From positions 1 through 64,000 of the forward strand of contig DFXY01000035.1 in assembly GCA_002381945.1 (NCBI GenBank): DNA of 64,000 bases, written 5' to 3'. The translations under genes and the position numbers were made by a program. The notes beneath the pieces were generated by a model. That model saw only the letters and a list, made by a program, of their open reading frames with translations, had not been told where the DNA came from and ran no database searches. Positions 15,653-24,801 of the stretch are shown piece after piece. Source of the DNA: Bacteriovoracaceae bacterium UBA4096. Lineage in GTDB: Bacteria; Bdellovibrionota; Bacteriovoracia; Bacteriovoracales; Bacteriovoracaceae. Each line of letters starts with the position of its first letter. Within the stretch, counting starts at the first letter, position 1.

Positions 15653-17479
15653 TTAAAAATCATAAATGACATTTATGAAATGATCAAAATAGCTTTTTTT
15701 TCCATCCAATAATCTTTGATAACTAAACGTTGGTCCAATCTGAAGATGTTGCTGGGGAAGGAGAAGCCGTAAATCGAATGTTGTATCCAACCTTAAGACG
15801 TTTGGGCCATTGATAAGGGCCTTCGATATTGAGGGAGATAGATCAAGGAGAAAGTTTCTTTTTTCTTTTCTAAACTTAAGATCAGTTTTGAGCCAGGTGA
15901 CATGACCATTCTCAAGTTCTCGGGAGATTTGCTCTTTTAGTCCTTGAAGAAAAATAAAATCAATACCCAAAAAGCTACTTGCTCCTCCAATCAAAAATTG
16001 CCCCTCATAAATTCCTTCATTATTCACAAGCAGGTCTCTATCAAGATACTGCATATTAATTTTCCAGGACAATTTAGGGTCAATAGGATGAATAAGATTA
16101 GTATTTTGCAGCTCTGCTAGAAGAAATTTCCCTATTAAAAGTTGATTATTCTCAGAAAAATACCTCACCTTGGACTCTAAAAAACTAAAATTAGAATGTG
16201 TCAGAAATCCGCTGGAAGGATCATTCAGACCATGAATTCCTGGTCTGAACTCAAGATACTGATAACTGCCTTGGCTTAAGTTTCCTAAACCCAAATGCAT
16301 AAAACGAGGACGATGGGCTTCCAATGGTGAAGAGGGAAATGGGGCGGTCTTAAGTGTATAGTTTTTTTGCTTGGATCTCGTTAACATCGCCTGATTGAAA
16401 AAGTTCCTTTGTTCAACTTTAAGATTTCCTTCATTACGGTGCTTTTGAAGGAGGGAATAGGAGATGAGAGTGTCGTAATAAAGAGTCGATCCCGTCTGGT
16501 TAACTTCAAGATTCTGGATATCTTTAAGAATGGTATTCTTTTCTATATTGTTTAAGTTTTCATATTGATGAACTAGCTGTGACCGAATTGATGGTCGGTA
16601 TCTCTTATCTTTAATAAGCTTTGCCTGGTTAAGCCTAATAAGTGTCATGTATGGAGTTACAAAGAGTCCGTAATCATTGGTCAGTTCTACTTCTGGAACA
16701 ACAGCTTCAATAAAGGCGAGGATCATATAGGAGCAATTTTCGTCCAGGAAATAATACGGGAATTCTGCTCTTGTTTTTATTTCCCAAAGTAGATTTAGCA
16801 ATTGATCAGATTGTTCTGCATCTAGATTGAGTACGTACTCCCATATGTCACGTTGTTCCATATTGCTGTACTCATGAACCTTTTCATAAAAAGGATTTTC
16901 AAAAATTTTTCCAGGGTAATTTCCGGTTAATCCTTTAAAGGCGTAGATGAAAGCGTTGTCCTGTACGTTCACTTCTGCAGCATAACCAATTGTCGTATTA
17001 AGAAAATCTTTAACTTTAGGGTCTTTGAATTTTAAAAAAGTATGTCCCATCACGGATGCAGGATTTGATACAAACTGTGTAGCATAAACAATAGATATCT
17101 CTTGTGCCTTTAAGCGAGATTTCCATTCTGTTAAAGCTGGACACTTTTTCTTCGTTATCTTGAGGTTGTACCTTTTTTTTAGATAGCTAAAACGAGCAGG
17201 ATAGACACATTGAGGATCACCTTCTCCTCGAGAAATGAAATCTTCCGGATGCAAAAAGTTTCTTAATGTTTCTACCAGTTCTTCTTCTGGGTTTTGATAC
17301 CCTTTAGAGGTTAGAAAGAATTTTGCGTCAGCATTTACCAGACTACGTGATTCATGATCCCTTTGAAAAAGCAGGAGTCGGCGCCACTGCTTGGAATCCG
17401 AATAGCTATTACTACTAATGAATAAAAAAACTAAGTTGATTAGAATCAACTTATGGCCCAGAATATGTATGTTCAACAT
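15653..17479 (-). CDS. Lnb-type DUF4105 protein with C-terminal barrel-like region
   Basis: After a signal peptide (residues 1-28) the N-terminal half matches DUF4105, the periplasmic domain of Lnb, a lipoprotein N-acyltransferase first described in enterococci. Key pieces are IVYATQFVSNPASVMGHTFL with His146 and FLDENCSYMILAFIEAV with Cys249, the likely papain-like His/Cys pair. The C-terminal third (from about 400) has alternating, aromatic-rich strands (LEFRPGIHGL, SFSYQRLL) and ends in IYDF, as barrels do. About 608 residues from ATG 17479; a TTG 15 bases upstream is possible. lnt lies 0.6 kb away. Acyl transfer in this organism is inferred, not shown. Confidence 0.65.
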   Translation of the reverse strand: MLNIHILGHKLILINLVFLFISSNSYSDSKQWRRLLLFQRDHESRSLVNADAKFFLTSKGYQNPEEELVETLRNFLHPEDFISRGEGDPQCVYPARFSYLKKRYNLKITKKKCPALTEWKSRLKAQEISIVYATQFVSNPASVMGHTFLKFKDPKVKDFLNTTIGYAAEVNVQDNAFIYAFKGLTGNYPGKIFENPFYEKVHEYSNMEQRDIWEYVLNLDAEQSDQLLNLLWEIKTRAEFPYYFLDENCSYMILAFIEAVVPEVELTNDYGLFVTPYMTLIRLNQAKLIKDKRYRPSIRSQLVHQYENLNNIEKNTILKDIQNLEVNQTGSTLYYDTLISYSLLQKHRNEGNLKVEQRNFFNQAMLTRSKQKNYTLKTAPFPSSPLEAHRPRFMHLGLGNLSQGSYQYLEFRPGIHGLNDPSSGFLTHSNFSFLESKVRYFSENNQLLIGKFLLAELQNTNLIHPIDPKLSWKINMQYLDRDLLVNNEGIYEGQFLIGGASSFLGIDFIFLQGLKEQISRELENGHVTWLKTDLKFRKEKRNFLLDLSPSISKALINGPNVLRLDTTFDLRLLLPQQHLQIGPTFSYQRLLDGKKSYFDHFINVIYDF

Positions 17480-17493
17480 TTTAAAGGATGACA

Positions 17494-18048
17494 ATGAAAT
17501 TCTACTTCTTATTGCTAATTACTATTTTCCCTTTAACTAGTATTGCATTAGATCATGCCGCTTGTTCAAGACTTTTAAATAATGGCTTTTATAAAAAATA
17601 CGAATATGGCGGTATAGATCAGCCTTTAACGAAAGCAACTAAAAGACATGGTTCATCTAAAGGAACATCTGCAACTTCAACTGAAGGTACGACAGCACTT
17701 CTTGATCCTAAATATTGGTCAAACGTTTCTACATCTGAAACTCAATCAACCAGCTCTACTGGGGAATGTAATCTGTTTGGTTTGAATCAATTAAAAGAAC
17801 AACGTGAATTATATTTTTCCCAAAACAGAGATGAGTTAATTGCTGATATCGCTAAGGGATATGGAGAACATCTCCAGATCTTAGCCTCTTATAGTCTTTG
17901 TGATGAGGACAAGTATCATCTTTTTAATAATAAATTACAGGAAAGGACCGGATATTTCATCAAGGCAGAGAATGGTTATGGGGAACTTATTGATCAAACA
18001 GTTGCTCAAGCATCTGATCTAAGCGGAGTATGCCATATCTATCAATGA
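17494..18048 (+). CDS. secreted DUF3015-like protein
   Basis: The 184-residue product has a signal peptide (FYFLLLITIFPLTSIA). A Ser/Thr-rich middle (HGSSKGTSATSTEGTT) precedes a helical C-terminal half, FSQNRDELIADIAKGYGEHL then QILASYSLC, which resembles DUF3015 proteins of Gram-negative bacteria. Their function is unknown. The start is ATG 17494, 5 bases after AAAGGA; it is divergent from the Lnb-like gene with only 14 bases between start codons. Confidence 0.6.
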   Translation: MKFYFLLLITIFPLTSIALDHAACSRLLNNGFYKKYEYGGIDQPLTKATKRHGSSKGTSATSTEGTTALLDPKYWSNVSTSETQSTSSTGECNLFGLNQLKEQRELYFSQNRDELIADIAKGYGEHLQILASYSLCDEDKYHLFNNKLQERTGYFIKAENGYGELIDQTVAQASDLSGVCHIYQ

Positions 18049-18076
18049 GGGATGTAGCCTTGAGCGGATGAAGATT

Positions 18077-19612
18077 CTATCGTCGCCGCTCTCTTAAATA
18101 CGTCACGACTAACAAAATCAAAAAAAATACCACTAATGGAAACACTCCATAAGTCTGGTAATAAGTCGCCTGACCTGAACCCAGAGGGACATTCACATCG
18201 AGAATACCCTTAGCACCAACATTTAATCTTTCTGATTCTGAACCATCAGGATAAATGACGGAAGAAATACCCGTATTGGTACTTCTCACAATCGGCAGCT
18301 GGAATTCCAGTGCTCGCCATTTTGTTAAGAATAAATGCTGATAAGGCTCGGCCGTATCACCATACCAGGAATCATTGGTGTGATTGATAATGAGGTGATT
18401 ATTACCCCACTGATTGAGAAGAGTACGCATGTAATTAGATTCTAGAATTTCATAACAGATGGGAGTCACAAAACGCTCACCACCATCTAGCTCCATTTTT
18501 GGAGTACCTTCGCCTCGGGCAAACAAGGATACTGCTGGAACTATGGAAACTATTTGGCGATTAAATGGTCCGAAGGGCAACGTCTCACCAAAAGGGATCA
18601 AAATATTTTTATGATAACTGGTCTTTACTTCATTATCACTCAAGAGGATGGAAGAGTTAAAAACCGTTTCAAAAAAATCAAATGGCGACTTCGTTGTATC
18701 CTGATCATACCCACCGATTAACATTTCTGAATCAGTTGCTTGCATGATATTGAGAAAGATGTGAGCAAGCTTGGTTTTCTCACCATAAAAACTCTCAGGA
18801 TAGGCCGTCTCAGGCCATACGATCAGCTTAGGTTTAAACCCGTTCTGAGTAGAGGAGAGATTCTCATATGTCTGATTAATGGCCTCAAAAGAATTTATAT
18901 CACCTTTTTCTGATGAGACTTTTAAAAAATTTCCAATGTTGGCCTGAACAATGCGCACTGGTAGAATTTTATCAGATTGGATTTCTTTTAAAGGAAAGAA
19001 GGCATTCGTCAGAATAAACAGCATGAAGACTATCCAGACTTGTGGCCTCATTTTCCTCAATGCAAGTTGAGTGAAAGTTTCAAGGGCCAACCAGTAGGTG
19101 ATAAAGCTAAAGACAACGACTCCGAAATAAGGAGCTAATCCCAGATAAGGGGCCAGATTAAGCCAGGGGCTTCCAACATAAGATGGAAACTGTTGCGGAA
19201 AATATCGTTCCAGAATGGTCATCACAAAGGCGGTAATGAGAACGCCTTTCTCAGAATACCATTGAAACTCCGGCCGATACTTTTTCCATAAAACATACAA
19301 CCACCAATGAGGCTGCAGAATAAAAGAAAAAACTAATCCTAGAATAATTGAGATGAAGTAAGGAAGTTGCCCGAACTCCCGTAAAGTCTGAGGAATCCAA
19401 TAATACCCAACAAGATTTAATCCCAGATTATAGGCCAGAATGTGAAGAAGAGTACTTTTTACGGTCGGGGCCACCTCTAATCGCCATAAGAAAAAAGGTA
19501 GAGCCACAAATAACAGAGGCAGCCACCCGGAACCTATAAAGGAGGGATAAGAAAGAGCGTAGAGGCCCCCGGCAATGGTTGTTAAGGATAAGGAGAGAAG
19601 AAGAGGTTTCAT
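18077..19612 (-). CDS. lnt: apolipoprotein N-acyltransferase Lnt
   Basis: Lnt adds the third acyl chain to lipoproteins in the inner membrane, which is needed for sorting by Lol in most Gram-negative bacteria. The 511 residues have about seven membrane segments at the N-terminus, the nitrilase-like periplasmic domain (about 220-480) and a last membrane segment. The triad is visible as Glu in IVWPETAYPESF, Lys in SYHKNILIPFGE and Cys in VTPICYEI. The many lipoproteins in this window are its likely clients. Confidence 0.95.
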   Translation of the reverse strand: MKPLLLSLSLTTIAGGLYALSYPSFIGSGWLPLLFVALPFFLWRLEVAPTVKSTLLHILAYNLGLNLVGYYWIPQTLREFGQLPYFISIILGLVFSFILQPHWWLYVLWKKYRPEFQWYSEKGVLITAFVMTILERYFPQQFPSYVGSPWLNLAPYLGLAPYFGVVVFSFITYWLALETFTQLALRKMRPQVWIVFMLFILTNAFFPLKEIQSDKILPVRIVQANIGNFLKVSSEKGDINSFEAINQTYENLSSTQNGFKPKLIVWPETAYPESFYGEKTKLAHIFLNIMQATDSEMLIGGYDQDTTKSPFDFFETVFNSSILLSDNEVKTSYHKNILIPFGETLPFGPFNRQIVSIVPAVSLFARGEGTPKMELDGGERFVTPICYEILESNYMRTLLNQWGNNHLIINHTNDSWYGDTAEPYQHLFLTKWRALEFQLPIVRSTNTGISSVIYPDGSESERLNVGAKGILDVNVPLGSGQATYYQTYGVFPLVVFFLILLVVTYLRERRR

Positions 19613-19633
19613 CTCTTCATTGTAAGTTAAATC

Positions 19634-20674
19634 TTAGCGGTTTGCCACAGCACGAGTTGCTGGAGACTTAAGTTTATTTGAAACTTCATCAGCTAATTCA
19701 ATGGCACGACCAGCATCAAGTTTACCAGCACCCAGAATCTTACCTTCAAAGTTTTTCACTTTAAGTGAAGATGAAAGAATGATGTTTTTAATCTGATCAT
19801 ATTTCATTGTTGGGTATTTTGACTTAATCATGGCAGCAACACCTGTGACAAATGCAGTTGCTTGAGAGGTTCCTGTCATATATCCAGCACCGTTACCTGG
19901 AATTGCAGAACGGATACGGTGGCCTGGAGCTGCGATATCAACAGAGTTTTTACCGTAGTTAGAAGATGGAATGATATTCAGACCATCATCGTGAGCACCA
20001 ACTGTAATGATATTTGAAAGACCATAAGAAGCCGGGTAGTAAGCGTGGCGCTTGTCGTCAATATTTGAGCGCTCATTACCAGCAGCTGCAATCACTAAAA
20101 TACCTTTCTTTTCAGCTTGTTTAAGAACACGTAGTTCTTCAACTGAAGCTTCAGGACCACCACCAGAATAGTTAATAACATCAACATTGTTATCAACAGC
20201 ATACTGAAGCGCCTTGATAGTAGCATCCAGATTTGCCTGACCAGAAGCTTTAGGATTGTAATATTTAAGAGCAAGAATTTTAACTTCCGGGAAGATTGAT
20301 TTTACGATGCCGGCAACGTGAGTTCCGTGGCCATGAGCATCTGTTGGAGTGTTGGTAACTTTGCTACCAGAGAAATCTACGCCGTAGTTTGTAGTTGATG
20401 CTTTCTTACCAGGAACATAAATATTTTTAGCAAGAAAAGCGTGGTCACCTTGAATACCAGTATCTACAACGGCAACGATAATATCTTTATTCTTTTTAAA
20501 GTTTGACCATGACTGCTTCAAATTAATGGAGGCCAGGTGTTTATCCGGATCAATTCCCCAAGAAGCATATCGAGAGATTAATAGTTCTGGATTGTAAGCA
20601 AGACCAGCAGCAGATGCTACTGATAGATTTAAGCTGAGAGCAATCGAGAGTAGGGTTTTAACAGCTTTTTTCAT
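19634..20674 (-). CDS. secreted subtilisin-like serine protease (S8)
   Basis: The 346-residue protein has a signal peptide (ending near SVASAAG, 19-24) and a complete subtilase domain with Asp71 (VAVVDTGI), His116 (HGHGTHVAG), oxyanion Asn200 (AAAGN) and Ser270 (GTSQATAF). There is no long propeptide and no C-terminal sorting domain. ATG 20674 is chosen because AAGGA lies 6 bases upstream; a TTG two codons earlier is weaker. It is likely secreted to the periplasm or outside; predators of this group secrete many such proteases, but a role in predation is only inferred. Confidence 0.9.
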   Translation of the reverse strand: MKKAVKTLLSIALSLNLSVASAAGLAYNPELLISRYASWGIDPDKHLASINLKQSWSNFKKNKDIIVAVVDTGIQGDHAFLAKNIYVPGKKASTTNYGVDFSGSKVTNTPTDAHGHGTHVAGIVKSIFPEVKILALKYYNPKASGQANLDATIKALQYAVDNNVDVINYSGGGPEASVEELRVLKQAEKKGILVIAAAGNERSNIDDKRHAYYPASYGLSNIITVGAHDDGLNIIPSSNYGKNSVDIAAPGHRIRSAIPGNGAGYMTGTSQATAFVTGVAAMIKSKYPTMKYDQIKNIILSSSLKVKNFEGKILGAGKLDAGRAIELADEVSNKLKSPATRAVANR

Positions 20675-20828
20675 TCCCAATCCTTACCACGGTTTTAATT
20701 CGTATAGGAGAACCTTTAGGCTTCCATGTAATAAGTAAAGCAATCTACTTGCCAAAACTGGTCATGGATTTTTGGAAGGTTAGGAGTGATTAGGTGTCGA
20801 ATTTCTGTAAACTGTCTAAACTTTGATC

Positions 20829-20856
20829 AAAAAAAAGGGCCCGGTTAGGGCCCTTT
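20829..20856 (-). terminator. rho-independent terminator of the DksA-family gene
   Basis: AAAGGGCCC (20834-20842) and GGGCCCTTT (20848-20856) form a 9-bp perfect stem around a 5-base loop. On the minus strand it ends in a run of T (the A run at 20829-20836), so it ends the minus-strand gene that stops at 20879. Confidence 0.85.
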
Positions 20857-20878
20857 AGATAAGTACTGGTTTTAATGA

Positions 20879-21250
20879 TTAGGCCTGGCGCCAAATCTGT
20901 GATTCTTCACGCTCTTTTTCTTCAGCGTGCTGAATACAAAGTTCCGCCCACGGCTGGTTTTCCAAACGTTTAGCGGTGATCTCTTCATCGCACTCCTCAC
21001 AGTGACCGTAAGTTCCCTCAGCAATCCTGTCCAAGGCCGCATCTATACGACGAAGCTTTGCATATTCACGATCCCGAATCGTGCAATTTAACTGCTGTTG
21101 AATAAGAGATGAGGCGAGATCCGTTTCATCAGCGCGATCTTCTTCGGCTACATGTAAGTCCTCAGATTTATTTAGTAAGCCCACATTCATAATCTGCTGT
21201 CTTTGCTTTAGCAGCAAATCTTTGAAGTGTTCTAATTTCTTTTTATCCAC
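20879..21250 (-). CDS. dksA: DksA/TraR-family transcription factor
   Basis: DksA enters the secondary channel of RNA polymerase and works with ppGpp on rRNA and amino-acid promoters. The 123 residues have a coiled-coil N-terminal half whose tip holds DETDLA (41-46), the DxxDxA motif needed for DksA action, then a zinc finger C84-x2-C87-x17-C105-x2-H108, with His in place of the usual fourth Cys. The start is GTG 21250 after GAGGAGG. A strong terminator follows. Confidence 0.85.
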   Translation of the reverse strand: MDKKKLEHFKDLLLKQRQQIMNVGLLNKSEDLHVAEEDRADETDLASSLIQQQLNCTIRDREYAKLRRIDAALDRIAEGTYGHCEECDEEITAKRLENQPWAELCIQHAEEKEREESQIWRQA

Positions 21251-21475
21251 AGGATCCTCCTCGGACGTTCAATAATAATGAGTCTCTGTTAGGTACCCAT
21301 CTATTCTATTTTAGAGGTTGAAGGGAACACACTCAAGTGATCCGACTTATCGGCAATATTTTACCAGAAATTCAAAAAAATGCCCCGCATTAAGGTAGTT
21401 TTAAGCTCCTATAATTGACAAATATAGTTATGACTCGTTAAGCTCTTAAGATGACCCTAAAGAAAACGAGGACTT

Positions 21476-21958
21476 ATGTTGCATAGCAATACTGCTACTT
21501 CTGTGGGCCATATACCATCAGGACTTTTTATTGTGGCCGTTCAAGATGAGACCACCAACTCTATTGATGGATATCTTGCAAGCTTTGTTCAGCAGGTCTC
21601 TTTTAATCCATTAATTGTGGCCCTTGCTATTAGGCCAGGCCGACCAGCTTATGACTTAATTAAATCGGGTAAGATCTTTGCCATAAATACTGTCGGAGAT
21701 CATGATAAGTCCTACTTAAAACATTTCTGGAAAGGATACGATCCGGCCCAGAATCCATTTTCTGAATTACCACATCAAACTGGACAAAATGGAGGAGTGA
21801 TTCTGGAGCAGGCCAAATCTGCTTTTGAGTGTCAGCTTGTTGAGTCAGTGAAACCTGGTGATCATGATATCGTCTTCGCGAAAGTTCTCTCTTCTTATGT
21901 CATGAATGAGGAATCCAAGCCCCTTGTCCATGTTAGAAAGTCAGGGGCCGATTACTGA
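21476..21958 (+). CDS. flavin reductase-like FMN-binding protein
   Basis: The 160 residues match the split-barrel flavin reductase domain: SVGHIPSGLFIVAVQD, DGYLASFVQQVSFNPLIVAL, FAINTVG and a late DHDIVFAKV segment. Members reduce FMN with NAD(P)H for partner monooxygenases or bind FMN. No monooxygenase is adjacent, so the partner is unknown. GAGG lies 5 bases before ATG 21476. The stop overlaps the start of the next gene (TGATG). Confidence 0.8.
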   Translation: MLHSNTATSVGHIPSGLFIVAVQDETTNSIDGYLASFVQQVSFNPLIVALAIRPGRPAYDLIKSGKIFAINTVGDHDKSYLKHFWKGYDPAQNPFSELPHQTGQNGGVILEQAKSAFECQLVESVKPGDHDIVFAKVLSSYVMNEESKPLVHVRKSGADY

Positions 21959-23298
21959 TGCTTCTTCGTCACTCTATCAAAATTAGCTCTCTATTGCTTT
22001 TAGGACTTTGTGTTCTGATAGTTGGTTGCGGTAAAAAAACCAAGACTAAAATCATGCAGACGGAGCCTTATCAACAGCCCATTTCTGTGACTGAACGGTT
22101 TCTTGAAAAACAAACTGTTGCTTGCGAAACAGATACCTATTGTCCAAATTACATCGCAAAAATTGTTGTCGTGGACGGTGTCAATTCTTATCGCTATTGC
22201 ACTGGCTTTTTAACGGATGAAAATACGATTGCTACCAGTTCAAGTTGTCTGCCATCGCTGATGCGACGAGAGCAGCAAGATTGCAGTCGTGATATTTTCA
22301 TTTTTTTCCCCAGAACAACTAATCGACCTGCGGAAAGAGTTGGTTGCAGCAAAGTCATACAGTTCTCCGCTTTAAACGGGAATGACCCTAATCTTTGGAG
22401 AGATGACATAAGTTTCCTGAGGCTTAACAAATCTATACCTTATCGAAGACAGGCAACCATTAGCCGTGACGGTGTACCTAATAACCGTTTGTTCACAACA
22501 TGGATGGTAGATCAGCAAGGTGATTTCTCGGCCTTAATAAAAAAATCCACCTGTCAGGCCGTACATAATAACTATGTGAACCCATTAGTTACTGGTTATT
22601 CATCACCAAATATGATTTTTGCTGATTGTGGATTAACCATCGGTAGCACAGGTGCTCCTGTCATAGATAATTATGGCAAGGTCCGGGCCATGATTTCAAA
22701 AGGCATTTCACAAAGTCTCATTTCAAGTATTCATAAGTTTGGTTGGCTGTCGGAACCACTGCGTGAAATGGCACATGGAACTAATCTGGGATGCGCTCCA
22801 ACCGTTTATGATGATGAAAAATTGGATGAAAGGGAATGTCTTAAAGAATTATCGGATAGGGACATTGCAGGTATCCGGGATTCAATGACGTCTTTTAATA
22901 TTCTTTTCCGGGAGCCAAAGCTCAAACTCAGGGAACAACTACTGGAGAAATCTCAGTATATTAACTTTGACATGAAGCTCACCACCCATGGGAATGTTCA
23001 GAATGTAGATGTGCTTCCCAAGTGTTTTAAGCCACTAAATAATTGGCTACCTATGCTTAACATAAGAAATAATTATGTCTTTGATATTGAACTTCCTAAT
23101 GTGCAGTTCAAAAAAATCATGGATGGGAGTGGCAGGGTTTCTGGACTTGTAGAGGAAGGACCACACAAACCATACTTTGTTCAATTCTCTGTGAAACAAC
23201 TAAAAGCAATTAAAAAGTCTATGGTTTGGATGTGGAATCGGATTGATAATCGTTCTTTTCCTGATATTTCAGAACAGTGCTCAACCTCACTGCTTTAA
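21958..23298 (+). CDS. lipoprotein with inactive trypsin-like domain (pseudoprotease)
   Basis: A lipoprotein signal (LIVGCG, Cys24) precedes a chymotrypsin-fold domain (about 65-255). The fold is clear from YCTGFLTDENTIATSSSC, DDISFLRL and ADCGLTIGSTGAPVI. The catalytic His position is Ser96 (TSSSC for the usual TAAHC) and the catalytic Ser is Thr231 (GSTGAP for GDSGGP), while the Asp remains (D149 or D150). So it should not cut proteins. The C-terminal half (about 260-446) matches nothing I know. It overlaps the flavin reductase gene by one base and converges with mltG over 12 bases. Confidence 0.75.
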   Translation: MLLRHSIKISSLLLLGLCVLIVGCGKKTKTKIMQTEPYQQPISVTERFLEKQTVACETDTYCPNYIAKIVVVDGVNSYRYCTGFLTDENTIATSSSCLPSLMRREQQDCSRDIFIFFPRTTNRPAERVGCSKVIQFSALNGNDPNLWRDDISFLRLNKSIPYRRQATISRDGVPNNRLFTTWMVDQQGDFSALIKKSTCQAVHNNYVNPLVTGYSSPNMIFADCGLTIGSTGAPVIDNYGKVRAMISKGISQSLISSIHKFGWLSEPLREMAHGTNLGCAPTVYDDEKLDERECLKELSDRDIAGIRDSMTSFNILFREPKLKLREQLLEKSQYINFDMKLTTHGNVQNVDVLPKCFKPLNNWLPMLNIRNNYVFDIELPNVQFKKIMDGSGRVSGLVEEGPHKPYFVQFSVKQLKAIKKSMVWMWNRIDNRSFPDISEQCSTSLL

Positions 23299-24312
23299 GT
23301 TTCTCCAGCTCTTACCTTTGCGGGCCCTTGAATTCTTCTGATAATCCTGAACGGCTTTTTCATGATCCTGGTAATTCTTAGAAAAAACATGAGTACCGTC
23401 ATTCTTACTTACAAAATAAAGATAGTTATGTTCTTCCGGATTCAGTACGGCCTCAATCGCGGCAAGACTAGGGTTTGAAATGGGTCCCGTTGGAAGGGCC
23501 GGAATTTTATAAGTGTTATAAGGAGTTTCCTCCAGAAGATCAGCTTTACGAATGTTGCCTTTGTATCGACTCCAAATTCCATAAATGGTAGTTGGATCCG
23601 ATTGGAGTCTCATTCTTCTTTTTAGCCGGTTGGTAAAAACGCCAGCAATCGCCGGACGTTCTATCTTGGCCCCGGTTTCTTTTTCTACAACCGATGCAAG
23701 AATAATGATCTGATGTTTATTCAAGAATGGGTGTCCAAAATTGATGTCTTTGGTTCGCTCATTAAACAGATCAATCATGCTTTTAGCGACAGCTTTGGCC
23801 GGTGTATTCGGTGCAAAACGGTAAGTTTCAGGGTACAGGTAGCCTTCAAGGCTGGTTGCTTGGATGCTTAATTTTGAAATGAGATCCGGATGTTGAACGG
23901 CATTCAGAAATTCCTGTTCACTGGTAATGCCAGCATTTTCAAAAAGCTTGGCAATCTCGTACATATTCTTTCCTTCCGGAATTGTAATGCTGGTCAGATT
24001 AGGCTGCCCATAGACTAGTGTGTCCAATACCTGTCTGAGATTTGAACCTTTAGTTATGGTAAAACTTCCGGCGCGGAACTTTGTCATCACACCTTTATAC
24101 TTAGCATAGTAGTGAAACATTCTCTTATCCGGAATTAACCCGCTAGAAAATAAGCGGTGATTAATCCGACCAAAAGTTTCTCCATTATGGACAACGAAGA
24201 CTTTGTCAGGACCGGTGTAACTTTGGTTGAAAACCATGGTTAAGTAAGTGCCAAGTCCAGCAAAAAGCAAAAGAGGGATAACAACAAAAATAATTAAGAG
24301 CGATTTTTTCAT
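23287..24312 (-). CDS. mltG: endolytic murein transglycosylase MltG
   Basis: MltG cuts nascent glycan strands in the inner-membrane face of the periplasm and sets glycan length. The 341 residues have an N-terminal membrane anchor (about 5-27), a LysM-like region and the YceG domain with the catalytic Glu in ASVVEKETG, then RLKRRMRLQSDPTTIYG and LPTGPISNPSLAAIEA. It is 7 bases downstream of ruvX, a common pairing in bacteria. Confidence 0.95.
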   Translation of the reverse strand: MKKSLLIIFVVIPLLLFAGLGTYLTMVFNQSYTGPDKVFVVHNGETFGRINHRLFSSGLIPDKRMFHYYAKYKGVMTKFRAGSFTITKGSNLRQVLDTLVYGQPNLTSITIPEGKNMYEIAKLFENAGITSEQEFLNAVQHPDLISKLSIQATSLEGYLYPETYRFAPNTPAKAVAKSMIDLFNERTKDINFGHPFLNKHQIIILASVVEKETGAKIERPAIAGVFTNRLKRRMRLQSDPTTIYGIWSRYKGNIRKADLLEETPYNTYKIPALPTGPISNPSLAAIEAVLNPEEHNYLYFVSKNDGTHVFSKNYQDHEKAVQDYQKNSRARKGKSWRNLKQ

Positions 24313-24319
24313 GCCTAGA

Positions 24320-24793
24320 TTATAAACCAGGACGGTGCTTCGTGCGGCGAATAAAATCTTCTAAAATTACACTGGCCGCAACGGCATCAATTTGTTTCAG
24401 ATCTACTTGAAAATTATAGCGAGGAGAATTTTTCATTCGAGATTCAGCTTCAAAGGTAGATAAGGTTTCATCTTGTTCTTCAATAGGTAGAGTAAAATGC
24501 TCCTTTATAAAATTCACGAATTTCTGGGCCTTCTCCGTAGTACTTGTTTTTTTACCGTCAGTTAAGTGGGGTAAGCCGATAATGATCAGATCAATGAGTT
24601 CATCATCAATGATTTTGTTCAAAGCTTTGATCACTGCTTCTGGGCCAGTATTCTGTATCCTTCCGTAGGGGGTCGGAAAAGGATCTCGATTTACACAGAA
24701 GGTTGCAACACCGATGAATTTTTCACCAAAGTCCATGGCCAGGATATTTTTTAAATTTAAAGGATGTTGAGGTGGTAGTGTGAATTCAGACAT
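24320..24793 (-). CDS. ruvX: Holliday junction resolvase-like protein RuvX (YqgF)
   Basis: The 157 residues have the RNase H-like YqgF core: ILAMDFGEKFIGVATF with the first acid, LIIIGLPHLTDG, EQDETLSTFEAESRM and the last acidic region QIDAVAASVILEDFI. In E. coli the protein is essential and linked to 16S rRNA 5' maturation; resolvase activity is reported in others. It lies between dinB and mltG on the minus strand with spacers of 8 and 7 bases. Confidence 0.92.
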   Translation of the reverse strand: MSEFTLPPQHPLNLKNILAMDFGEKFIGVATFCVNRDPFPTPYGRIQNTGPEAVIKALNKIIDDELIDLIIIGLPHLTDGKKTSTTEKAQKFVNFIKEHFTLPIEEQDETLSTFEAESRMKNSPRYNFQVDLKQIDAVAASVILEDFIRRTKHRPGL

Positions 24794-24801
24794 AAGCTTT
24801 T

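Noticed and set aside
21410..21445. TATAAT overlapping TTGACA upstream of the flavin reductase gene
   Set aside because: The TATAAT has no good -35 and the TTGACA has no good -10 at 16-18 bases, so no promoter is called.
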